Positions 54,701 to 64,000 of a stretch of DNA of 64,000 nt are shown one piece after another (position 1 is the first letter of the stretch; each line of letters begins with the position of its first letter). The position numbers and the translations under genes were made by a program. The DNA lies in contig JACKQL020000158.1 in the NCBI GenBank assembly GCA_018296165.2, forward strand, positions 1-64,000, written 5' to 3'. Source of the DNA: Termitomyces sp. T153 (Eukaryota > Basidiomycota > Agaricomycetes > Agaricales > Lyophyllaceae). The notes under the pieces were generated by a model. The model was not told the DNA's origin, ran no database searches, and saw only the letters and a program-made list of their open reading frames with translations.

Positions 54701-55014
54701 TGTAGACCGGATATACAATCCGATCCTCAGAGTCAGACACTAGAGTGGTGACAGCTATATTATACCTGTAGACCGAATATACAATCAGATCTGTGGGCAA
54801 TGTAAGTCACTAGAGTGGTGATGGCTGAGGAAAGATGTTTTGTGTATATCGGAACATATGTTATGGAAAAATAAGGTTTTGAACAAAAGAATAGCAAACA
54901 ACACAAAAGAGGGATTATGTGCGTGGTGCAGAATAGGAAAGCTTTCCAGGAAAAGTAAAGACATCCGAATGAACACAATGGCGGTATTGAGATAGGTATT
55001 GTCAACTCTCAACA
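54701..55014 (-). repeat. Copia 3' LTR
   Basis: 314 bases, tgtagaccgg...ctctcaaca, with a ggggggag polypurine tract on the coding strand at its inner edge. It has an internal repeat of tgtagaccg-atatacaatc and tcactagagtggtga. Confidence 0.7.
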
Positions 55015-55192
55015 CTCCCCCCGACAAGCTGGATCGTTTCAGTCCCTGAGACCCATCTCAGTGACTAGGTATTCATGGAGAGTTCAACACAAAGGTTTGG
55101 CAAACAGGTCCGCGAGGTTTTTGGTAGACGGGATGTGTTTGATTTTGATGTCACCATTGTGTACGTGCTCCCAAATATAGTGGTGGCAAATA

Positions 55193-55812
55193 TCAATATG
55201 TTTGGCCCTGGCATGGCCTTTTGTGGACTTGGCTAACATGATAGAGGATCAGTTGTCGACGAGTAGAGGGATAGGGAAAGGTTGGCGGAGGTTTACTTCT
55301 GTGAGGAAGTTGTGCATCCAGAGCCCCTGTTGGGTGCTGCACATCATAGCCATGGACTTGGCTTTGGTTGTACTGAGTGCCACTGTGTTTTGATGTTTGG
55401 ATGACCACAATACTGCTCCCCCAGACATCATGAATACATATCTGGCAGTGGATTGGCATGTGTCAAGATCTCCTCTGAAGTCTGCATCCACAAAACCAAG
55501 AGGCTTCAAGTCCCTGCCAAGTTCCTTGGAGTAGGTGAGCCTATAGTCTACAGTCCCCTTCACATGCCTGAGCACATGGAGCATTGCATTCCAGTGCATG
55601 GGGCCAGGGTTTGACTGAAAGCAGGCAAGGACTCCCACCACAAATGAGAGATCAGGTTGTGTTGCTACCTGAGCCCACATCAGTGAGCTGAGGAGTTGGA
55701 GGTAAGGCTTGTTCTCCATGAACCTACAATCAGCTTTGGTTTGTGGAGACATCAACTTGGTGAGGCATAATCTGCTTGGGAATGGAGTAGCATGTGGGTT
55801 ACAGTCTTCCAT
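55193..55812 (-). pseudogene. Copia RNase H remains
   Basis: The frame contains SLMWAQVATQPDLSFVVGVL, LKPLGFVDADFRGDLDTCQS, GGAVLWSSKHQNTVALSTTK and MCSTQQGLWMHNFLTEV. The Asp of FVDAD is present, but the EAEYMA motif reads KAKSMAM, so the catalytic Glu is Lys. Downstream of about 55,249 the frame shifts. Confidence 0.8.
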
Positions 55813-56846
55813 TCCAAACCAGTCCAGGACTCACCATAGGTATGCATGCTGAGAGAGTGAGATTGCTCCAGTGATGGGGTCTCATTCTATTGCCATGCCT
55901 AAGATGTATGATGGCTTACCAAGGTCCTTAATATTGTATATCTGCCCCACCTCCTGCTTCACTTTTTTTGGCCTCCTCCTCAGTGCTGGATACATTGAAA
56001 ATGTCATCATTAAAAGTTTTTGGGATGGTGCTCTCGCTGTCTTCTTCCCTGGATCATACACAGGAATCTGCTCTCAATGTCCAGTACCCCAAAGATTTGT
56101 ATGCCACATTCAGTGTCCAGAATCAGTCTCCATCCTCCCTGCGTGAGACTGTACAGGGTTTGCAAGAGGGGGCCTCTTTTCCCTTCCCCCCCTGGATACC
56201 CTGGAGGAAGCTCAATGTATAGTTCATACTCCAGGACACTGTTGAGGTAAGCTGCCACAAAGTCTACTTGCCAGATTGACCATCCAAACTTCACCACTAT
56301 AGCAATGGACATCCTAAGTGAATTGAGGCAGACAACTGCAGTGTATGTCTCATCATAATCTTTGCCTGACACCTGAGATAACCCCTTTGCCACTAACCTT
56401 GCCTTCCTCTGCACTATGTTTCCCTCTGCATCATACTTGTTTGTGTAGACCCACTTTACTGCCACTACCTTCTTCCCCTCTGGCACTTCCTTTTTGCAAA
56501 AACCAAATGACTTCTTTCTCCTTCATCATCCTCAGCTCCTGGATGGTGGGTACCCACAGGTCAGGTCTCTTCATGGTTTTGTTGTAACTCTCAGGCACAA
56601 GATCATCTTTCTTGGTTGGCCCAATTGCCACTAAGAATGCATAAGCATCCTTTGTGGTTATGGCTTGGATTTTGGGCACATCAGTGGGCTGTGGGTCAGG
56701 TTGGGTAGGGACAGAGGAGGCTTGACAATTGCTGATCTTCTTCAATTGACATGGGATGGGTACAGTGATAGGATTGTTTACTGCCATGTTGTCAATGGTG
56801 TGGGCATCTAATTCAGGTTTGCTAATTGCTGTTGGATCAGTCTTGG
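55813..56846 (-). pseudogene. Copia reverse transcriptase remains
   Basis: The frame at 56,010-56,486 holds KKVVAVKWVYTNKYDAEGN, RLVAKGLSQVSGKDYDETYT, WQVDFVAAYLNSVLEYELYI and PGYPGGEGKRGP. The aspartate of the first catalytic motif (QVDFVAAYLN) is kept. Downstream the YVDD region is frame-damaged and not recognisable. The segment 56,500-56,846 is the linker ahead of RT. Confidence 0.75.
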
Positions 56847-57989
56847 TATCAGGTTCCACTGACCATGGGGGCTCAGCTACACTGAATGAGTCCTTACTAG
56901 GCAGATGCAACATCCTGCACTGATAACTTGGCATTTGGGGAAGGTCTAGACTTCAAAGACTTATGAGGATAAGTAAGGGGGAGCAGTCCAGATAAGTCTG
57001 GAGTGGTCTGGGCAAGTCTAAGATGAGATACAAGGAAGTGGTAGACTTGATGGGGCATCAGGTACAAGTCCAGAAGCAAGTATTGGAAGTGTGGGGTAAG
57101 CAGAGGCTATGCAAGTGATAGGAGCAGGGCCAGAGTTTGAGGGGAGGATCAACAAATGTTGATGGGTCTCAGGGCCAAGCAAATAGCAAGGTCCAGAGTT
57201 GCTTTAAGGAATGTCTGAGATTCATAACTGTAAGCATGGAGTTTGTAATGGCATTAAGGTTGAGAGGACTTGAATACAATGGAGGAAACAGAGTCGAACA
57301 AGACAAGACAGAGTCAAGACAAGATTGAGACAAGAACAAACAGAGATATGGAACAATAACAAAACAATAATGGAAGTAGAGACAAGACAAGACCAGGAGA
57401 CTGAGATAAGACTGGGAGACTGAGAGAAGGGGAAACATAACATGGAACACAAAACATGAGAGAGAAACAATCAGACCATAGGTAACATTAAGCAATATCC
57501 AGACTAGAGTACAAGGTGCTACTCTACAACTTACATACTGACTACTGGAGAGCTCTGGGGGGCAGTGGGTCTGGTGGCAGGGCTTGTTGGAGCTGCATGG
57601 AGTCAAGGGGTATCAGTTATGATCAGGGGATGGGCTACAGTGATATTCTGATGGGATCAGTTGAGGATGCAGGTCATCTGGGGTTGTTGTGATGCTCTGG
57701 AGTTGGTTGGGTAAATCAGGGTGATGAGCTGGTGACATATGCCAGAGTCAGAAACAGTGGGGGAGGGTTCTGGGGGCTCAGGAGAGGCAGGGGAAGTGTC
57801 AATGGCTGTGGAGAAGGCATCAGAGTTAGCCAGGGGGCCATTGGAGTTTGCCAAAGAAGCATTGGAGTTACCTGGAGTGGGTGTTGTGGGTTGACAAAGG
57901 TTAGGGGAGTATGAGGGGTGTTAGGGGTAACTCCAGGGGAGTGGGGTGGCTGGAAACAAGGTTGGAGGTCCAGGGAGTGGGTCATGACA
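56847..57989 (-). mobile_element. Gypsy-type solo LTR with target duplication
   Basis: Inverted copy of the 31,521 family: its ends read tatcaggttcc and gggtcatgaca on the plus strand. It is flanked on both sides by cttgg, a 5-bp target duplication within the Copia linker. 1,143 bases. Confidence 0.9.
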
Positions 57990-58210
57990 CTTGGTTGCTG
58001 CATCCAATGTGATGTGAAGGAGAGAGTTGTTACAAATACAAGGAGCAACTGGCTGGCATCTGGTGAGTATGCCTGGGGTAGAGCAGGCTGAGGGTTAGTT
58101 CTGAGAGTAGGTCATCAGCCTCCTTGACAGTGGTGAGTGATCTGTGTCCAGTCCCCTCATCAAAGATAACATCCCTTGGGGTCATAATGGCTTGTGTCAT
58201 TTAGTCATTG
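57990..58210 (-). pseudogene. Copia linker between integrase and RT
   Basis: The minus strand reads AIMTPRDVIFDEGTGHRSL, the conserved DVIFDE stretch that follows integrase in Copia elements. It joins to the RT side across the solo LTR and to integrase across the insertions on its right. Confidence 0.7.
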
Positions 58211-58790
58211 TCAGGGGATGTCCCAGTTTTCCCTCTGTGCTGTTCTCCCTGCTTATGGTTTTCCTTTATTCTCCTTTGATTTCCCTATCTGCTTGTCCCA
58301 GTTTTAGCCTTTGGGCTGCACTGGTTCTCTGTCTGTAATTCTGACAAGGGTCACCCCTTCTACATGGCCTCTTATCAGACCCCTGGTTTGTTTCCTGTAT
58401 TCCAGGCCCACCACTCATTGTAGGCCTCCCATCTGTAGATCACAGGTACTTTTGACCAAGGGCTATCTTTTGGTCCTATTTCTACATGGTCATGGGCAGG
58501 GAGTCCAGAGATCAAGACCATTTATGATGGATTTCCACTTTTTGATCAGACTCTGGAATTGGTTGTTGTTGGGTGTTGTTTTCAGAAGCTCTAGAGTAAA
58601 TTTTCTGAACACTGGCATTGGGGATCCTTAGACTTGTTCTCTTTGACTCTCCCTCTGCCAGGTGAGTAGCTAGCACTCTAGAACTTCTTGTAGATACTGA
58701 ATAGACTTTGGATCTCCCTCTGCCAGTTGTGTGATTGAGCCACAGCCTCCAGAGGTCACCCTTACAGTTATAAAGCCAATACCTGCTGTC
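58211..58790 (-). repeat. Inserted sequence including a dispersed repeat
   Basis: This interrupts the Copia frame between RYWLYNCK and the DVIFDE segment. The part 58,530-58,760 is the inverted partner of 16,025-16,265. The remainder has no partner in the window. A 4- to 5-base ATGAC/GTGAC similarity at the ends is too weak to call a duplication. Confidence 0.5.
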
Positions 58791-59845
58791 TGTCACAACC
58801 CACTCCCACACCTCTGGACCTTCCCCCAGGACACCCTGCCTCCCTGGAGCCCCTCCCATGCCCCCCCAACTCACCCCAACCTTCATGGACCCACAGTGCC
58901 TGCCCTGGCTAACTCTGATGCTTCCTAAGCAAACCCCAACAGCCCCCTGGCAAACCCTGACACATCCCCTGTGGGCCTCCTCAGCTCCCCCTCTTGCTTA
59001 TGAGGCCCCCATGCCTCTCCAATGCTTCTCCTGACACAGACATACATCATCTGACCACTCCTGCAACCTACACCATTCCTCTGAAGTTCCCTGGTGACTG
59101 CGGGATGGACTGTGTTCCCATCAGAATGTCACCACAGCCCACTCCCCCATCAGAGCCAACACCTGTCAACTCCACATGGCTCCAATGAGCCCTGCTGTTG
59201 CACTTCCAACCCCTGGAGAAAGTCCAGTAGTTAGTATATAAAGACATAGAGTAGCATTCATTACCTTAGTCTTGATATTACATTAACTGGTTACTTGTGT
59301 CTTGTGTTTCTTCCTATTTTGTCTCCTTTTCTATTTTTAGTCTCAAATCTATCTCTTTCCTCAGTTCCATCTTGTCTTATCTTTGTCTCATTGTGACTGT
59401 CTCTGTTTCCTTTATCTTTCCTAAATCCCTTTCATCTCTGACATCATTACAAACTCTGTGCACACATTACAACCTTCAAACATTCTTACGACAACTCCAG
59501 ACCTTGCTCTATGCTCAGCTGCAAAACTCATCAGTCTTGATTGATCCCCCATCAAACTCTGGTTCTGCTCCCATCACTTGTGAAGCCTCCACTTGCCCCA
59601 CAGTCCATTTACATGCCTACAAACTTGTTCCTGATGCCTGCCCAAGCCCAATGTTTGATATACTTGGTCTTAGACTTTTCTGGACCACTCTGGACTTGCT
59701 TGGACCAATTCCCCTGACTTCCTCTTGCAAGTCCCTATAGCCTGCACCCACTCTGGAGTGCTAGGTTATAAGTGCAGAACATTATGTCTGCCTAGTAAGG
59801 ACTTGCCCAGTGTAGCTGGGCCCCTGTAGTCAGTGGAACCTGACA
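58791..59845 (+). mobile_element. Gypsy-type solo LTR
   Basis: 1,055 bases, tgtcacaacc...gtggaacctgaca, plus orientation, with a TATA-like agtatataaagac near 59,235. Flanks are ctgtc and ctgtt, a 5-bp duplication with one mismatch. Removing it rejoins the Copia integrase sense (GCSNS to RYWLY). Confidence 0.85.
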
Positions 59846-60790
59846 CTGTTTGAGCACCCTACAAATGCATATTTTACTGACCTTGGCTCTAACTTTGATT
59901 TTACCAGTTCCTTAGGCACCTTTGAAAAACCAATGCACCCAAACAGTCTCAAGTGTGACACATTGTGCTTCCTCCCTGTCCATGACTCTTCTGTCACCAC
60001 ATCCTTGCTATGTGTCAATGGTAATTGGTTCCTTGTGTGTATTTGGGTTGCTGCTGCCTCTGCCCACAAGCTTTTGGGGAGGCCCTTCTTGGCTGGCATG
60101 CATTGAACACTCTCAATCACTGTCCAGATACTTTGCTTGATGAACCCATTTTGGGAATGAATGTAGGGTACCATGACCTTTAGGACAATACCATGACTGG
60201 TCCAATACTCCTCCCACAGTTTATTTATCCACTCTTTGCCAGCATCAACACAAAACAGCATTGGCTTCTGGTCTGTCTGCTGTTTGGACTTGGCATGGTA
60301 TGCCTTGAAGGCTGTGAGGGTCATGACTGCATCCTTTTGGCTCAGATAGTGGCCTGAGAGTCATGCCATGTTGTCATCTGCTGTGAGCATAAGGTAAGAG
60401 GTACCTTCTAGGGACATGTTTGAGGCTGGGCCTCACAGATCAAGGTGAACACAGTCATTTGGGTGAGCCAATTTCTTGTGATCACCATCATATGATCTAA
60501 CCATGTGCTTCCAATATACACAGTCTTTGTAAATGCCACTAACCTCCATGTTGCCATTTATGTCCAGGCCCTTCACCATGCCCTTCTGAGCCATTGTTTG
60601 GATTTTGTCCACCCTTGCATGTCCAAATTGGTAGTGCCATCTATCTAGGTTGACAGGAACATCAATTGCTGACATGATCATTGCTCTGGTGTTTGACCCT
60701 GGGTTACTATTGAGTGTGTCAAGTAGGTACATGCTGTTGGTTCCCTTTACCATGAGGACCTCTCTCTCATTACTGCTCTTCCCTGGCTAA
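59846..60790 (-). pseudogene. Copia integrase remains
   Basis: The frame at 60,433-60,753 has WHYQFGHARVDKIQTMAQKG and the zinc-site end CVYWKHMVRS, where CxxC reads CVYW. The frame at 59,830-60,324 has the core end: GKEWINKLWEEYWTSHGIVL, SQNGFIKQSIWTVIESVQCM and LRLFGCIGFSKVPKELVKSK. The second Asp site (DNGGEW-like) reads DAGKEW. Between 60,324 and 60,433 stops break the core. Confidence 0.75.
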
Positions 60791-60846
60791 ACATTACAGA
60801 GAAACTGGTGCTGTTGAACTTCCCTATGGAGATGAGATTTGCCAAC

Positions 60847-61870
60847 TGTCAGGTTCCACTGACAATGGAGGCTCAGCTACACTGGCAAATTCTTACTAGG
60901 CAGATGCGATGTCCTGCGCTTATAACCTAGCACTCTGGAGGTGGCGCGGAGGGGTGAGACTTGCAAGGGGAAGCTATGGGAGGTGGTCCAAGCAAGTCCA
61001 GAGTGGCCCGGGAAGTCTAAGACCAAGTATATTAATGTTGGGCTTGGGCAGCATCAGGGGCAAGTTTGGGGGCGTGTAAGTGGACTGCAGGATAGACAGG
61101 GCTTTGCTAGAGTTGGGGGTGGAGCCAAAGTTTGATGGGGGGATTGAGGAAGACTTGATGGGGCCAGGGCTGAGTGGAGAGCAAGGTTCAGAGTTGTCAT
61201 GAGAATGTTTTCAGAGGTTGTAGTGCATGCACAAAGTGTGTACAGTCATTGGAGAGGGAAAGAACTTAGGAAAATAAAGGAAAAGGAGACAATTAAGACA
61301 AGACAGAGACAAGGCAAAGCAAGACAGAGAGAAAGACAGATTCAAGACTAGAAATAGAAATAGAGACAAAACACAAGACACAAGGAACCAGTAAATGCAA
61401 GTAATATCAAGACTACCATATGAGGAGCTATTCTATGACTTATATACTGACTACTGGACAGCTCTGGAGGACAATGGGCATGGCAGTGGGGTTTGATGGA
61501 GCTGTGCAGAGTCAACAGGTGTCAGGTACAATCAAGGGGCGTGCTGCAGTGATATTCTGATGGGATCAGTTGGGGGTGCAGGCCACCCCAGGGTTGTTGT
61601 GATATTCTGGAGCAGGTCAGGTGAACCGGAGTAGCAAGTTGGAGGTGTGCAACAAGGTCAGGAACAGTGGGGGAGGGTTCCAGGGCTCAGGGGAAGTGTG
61701 GATGGCTGTGGAGAAGGCATTGGAGTTGGTCAGAGGATCATCAGGGTGTGCCGGGATGCATTGGAGTTACCCAGAGTGGGCACGGAGGGTGGGTGCTGAT
61801 AATGCAAAGGACTTGGGGGAGTGAGCAGGTTGGAAAATGAGGTTGGGGGTTTGGGAAGTGGGTCATGACA
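60847..61870 (-). mobile_element. Gypsy-type 3' LTR
   Basis: Inverted family member (plus-strand ends tgtcaggttcc and gggtcatgaca, 1,024 bases). On its right lies ttaccccccccctccctcagc, the reverse complement of the polypurine tract, so it is the 3' LTR of a minus-oriented element that extends beyond the window end. Confidence 0.85.
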
Positions 61871-62350
61871 TTACCCCCCCCCTCCCTCAGCATTGAGACC
61901 CTCGAGACACAGGGTGCAGTCCAGAGTCAGTGGGGCATGGGAATCAAAGTTGAGCAATATTGATCAGACTGCAGTAAGCAGCAGTGGCATGAGAACAAAG
62001 TCAAAGCATGGCTGCTGTTTGTCAGGGGGTTCTTCCCAAGCCATTAAAAGGGTTAGACATACCCTGGAGTTTCCAACCTTTCACCATGTCATCTTCTGCT
62101 TATTCTCCCACATCATCAGCATCATCATTGGCCTCCCCCAACCCTTCATCCTTGGGGGAGTCTGAGTCCTCCTGCAGTCATGGACAGGTCACAGCCATGT
62201 ACCATAGTCATGAGTGCCATTCCATTTCATGCATTCTGGAATACTGACTGGGTCTTGACAGAGTTATTTATGGCCATAGCAGGCCCTTTGGGGATTTTGT
62301 CAGCTGGGGATGCAGTGCAGTTGGCAGGGGCAGTCCCCCCCACTTGTTCT

Positions 62351-62494
62351 CAGCCTGGGCTTGGTCCAGGGATGGTCTGACCCATTCCCATGGGTTCAAG
62401 AGTGGCTCAGGTGGAGGTGACGCAGCCTGGGCTTGGTCTAGGGATGGTCTGACCCATTCCCATGAGTTCAAGGGTGGCTTAGGTGGAGGTGACG
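62351..62494. repeat. 72-bp tandem duplication
   Basis: Two units, 62,351-62,422 and 62,423-62,494, each beginning cagcctgggcttggtc and ending ggtggaggtgacg, differ at only about four positions. Confidence 0.9.
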
Positions 62495-62891
62495 CCAGAG
62501 CAGTTTGCAGAGGCTGTGGAGTGGGTGAGGGGTCCTCTGACCCTTGAATGGTGCCAGGCAGTGGCCCTGGTGAGTGACTATGTAGTTCTACCTTTTCTTC
62601 TAGCTAACTTATTTCTGCAGTGTTTGTCCTGTGTTTGATGTGGGGAGCAGTGCAATTTTGAGGAACCCACACTGGGGCTATGGTGGGATACATCAGTGTG
62701 TCTCCCATGTTGCTCATAGCATGAGAGGTGTTCCATTACATCAAGTTGGCATGCTGCCTGCATCACCACAGAGCAAGGTTGGGACTGGGCATGGGTCATG
62801 GTGCAGTTGGAGGAGGGGCGGCAGGGCAAGGTGTTGGGGAGGGTCAAGGGGGTTGAAGGTGGGGGTAGCATGAGGTGCCTACCAATGAAGG

Positions 62892-63831
62892 TTGGGCCCC
62901 TGTGGGGGGGGATGGAGAGAAGGAGCCCCTGCAGCACATGACAAAAATAAGTGCAAGGCATTTCCCCTGCTGGAGGTGGGACCAAGCAAGCAGGCATGGG
63001 GGGAGCAGGCAATGGCAGGCCCTCCAGGCCCTGTGGTATATTCTCTGATCTCTGGAGCTTTGGTGGGGCCGTCCATGGGGGAGTCATGGATGGTTGCAGA
63101 GGCCTTCTTGCAGCATCAAGTGGAGGGGCTGGAGCAGTCACTGGCCACCCATAAGGAGGAGGTCCAGAGAATTGGGGAGGACTGGGACGTGATGCAGAGG
63201 GAGCAGGACGATGCATGGAGGGGGTGGGACAAGGCATGGAAGGACAGGGACATAGCGCAGAGGGATCAGGACCTGGCTATAAGGACAGCCTCAGAGCAGT
63301 TGGTCCAACTCCAGCAGGTGCAGGCTCATCTGAGGCAGTTGGAGGCATGGGCAGAGGGGGGATGGGGTGTAGGGGTGCCATGGGCAGCGGCAGAGAGGGC
63401 ATGGAGGAGGGAGGAGTGGCTTGCCAATGAGGTGGCCTCAGGATGGTGGAGGGTGCTTTGTGAGTCTCTTCCTTTTCATTCTCTGTTCTCCATCTCACTG
63501 AGCTGTCTCTGCTGTAGCAGACTGGGCCAGGGAGCACCACATTCTCCTTGATGGGGCATTGGCAGTGCTGGGGTCCATTCATGATGGGTTGGCGAGGATG
63601 CCCAAGGACTTTCCTTTGGAGCTGGAGGAGGGGGTTATACAGATGGGGTGCCTGCTGGCAGGGCATCAGGGGAGGACAACAGCAGACCCTGGAGCATGGT
63701 GGGAGGTGGTGATGGACATGGGGGAACCCCTCCTGGGGCATCCGGAAGTTCTGGCAATGGTGGTGGCACAACTAGAGGTGAACATGGTGGAGAGGATAGC
63801 AGAGGTAGAACTGGAGGGGGAGGAGGAGTAG
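62892..63831 (+). CDS. Coiled-coil protein frame, antisense to the LTR element
   Basis: Exon 1 is open from 62,892; its credible part begins near 62,955 (KCKAFPLLEVGPSKQA). It contains a Glu/Gln/Asp-rich helical region likely to form a coiled coil (QVEGLEQSLATHKEEVQRIG, QREQDDAWRGWDKAWKDRD, ERAWRREEWLANEVASGW). A 58-nt GT-AG intron at 63,460-63,517 leads to exon 2, DWAREHHILLDGALAVLGSI, MPKDFPLELEEGV, HQGRTTADPGAWWEVVMDMG and an acidic end, stop at 63,829-63,831. An aataaa lies at 63,973. Similar frames are, from memory, common in mushroom genomes next to repeats, but no biochemical role is known to me. It sits on the strand opposite to the Gypsy-type element. Confidence 0.5.
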
Positions 63832-64000
63832 GGGATTTTCTTAGTCTTGTTTTCTTGTGCTCTGGGCCTGCTCATACTCCTGTCATATTATGTAATATTG
63901 TATATACCACCATTTCCAGACATCCTGCCTGGGTGATTGAGCTCATTTCAGTTTTTCAGTGAGGGAGTGATAAATAAAACACATAGGGGTTATTCATGGA

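Larger units (their letters stand above)
54701..60846 (-). mobile_element. Copia element split by nested insertions, 5' end missing
   Basis: 3' LTR (54,701-55,014), RNase H, RT, linker and integrase follow in order on the minus strand. Two Gypsy-type LTRs (56,847-57,989 and 58,791-59,845) and a dispersed repeat (about 58,211-58,770) interrupt it. The 5' end with gag and the 5' LTR is cut off at 60,847 by a third Gypsy-type LTR. Confidence 0.8.
61871..64000 (-). mobile_element. Gypsy-type internal region, continues past window end
   Basis: The left part matches the internal sequences at 4,745-4,927 and 30,831-31,520. No protease, RT or integrase motif is readable on the minus strand, so this part of the element looks non-coding for pol. 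It contains a 72-bp tandem duplication (62,351-62,494) and an opposite-strand spliced reading frame (62,892-63,831). Confidence 0.6.

Noticed and set aside
56847..61870. LTR pair 56,847-57,989 and 60,847-61,870 as one element enclosing the integrase
   Set aside because: The left LTR has its own cttgg target duplication inside the Copia linker, and the sequence between is Copia, while the LTRs are of the Gypsy-type family.

Overview
This window reads as a transposon-rich stretch of a filamentous basidiomycete genome, most likely Agaricomycetes. The grounds are short GT-AG introns of about 42-60 nt, a NACHT-WD40 NLR-type gene, an orphan 7TM family, alpha-kinase and integrase-core families typical of mushrooms, and dense nests of Copia and Ty3/Gypsy elements. 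The species cannot be fixed from sequence alone. I used no database search, so family names rest on recognised motifs.

Layout. 0-7.6 kb: the end of a Gypsy LTR, an unrecognised repeat-containing reading frame, four tRNA-like relics, a decayed LINE, a Gypsy 3' LTR carrying a nested solo LTR, and an unrecognised decayed frame. 8.1-12.95 kb: a decayed Copia element (minus). 14.1-15.5 kb: a 7TM pseudogene. 16.75-19.64 kb: a Gypsy pol fragment fused to a truncated NLR paralogue (19.64-21.31 kb). 21.701-29.194 kb: a structurally complete Copia element with both LTRs and an ACATC target duplication, itself hit by two LTR insertions. 29.4-34.2 kb: a Copia fragment and two Gypsy LTRs interleaved with pieces of a host membrane-protein family. 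35.1-38.1 kb: a tyrosine-recombinase relic that cut the tail off a membrane-protein gene. 38.1-41.6 kb: an island bounded by inverted tRNA-like repeats and holding an alpha-kinase fragment (+) and a well-preserved integrase-core gene (-). 42-44 kb: another membrane-family relic and gene-poor sequence. 44.2-49.4 kb: the main NLR gene (minus) with about 17 WD40 repeats. 49.4-54.1 kb: CpG-rich DNA with more membrane-family copies. 54.7-64 kb: a Copia element split by Gypsy LTRs, then the internal part of a Gypsy-type element with an antisense spliced reading frame.

How the parts relate. The host content is a self/non-self recognition type NLR and its dead paralogue, a recurrent family of single-pass membrane proteins in many rearranged copies, and an alpha-kinase fragment. 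Most of the rest is retrotransposon sequence. Repeats and duplicated host copies show CpG changed to TpG/CpA relative to their better-preserved paralogues, and catalytic Asp codons in several pol genes became Asn. Both fit C-to-T decay of methylated repeats. No rRNA, canonical intact tRNA gene, CRISPR array or bacterial-type operon was seen.
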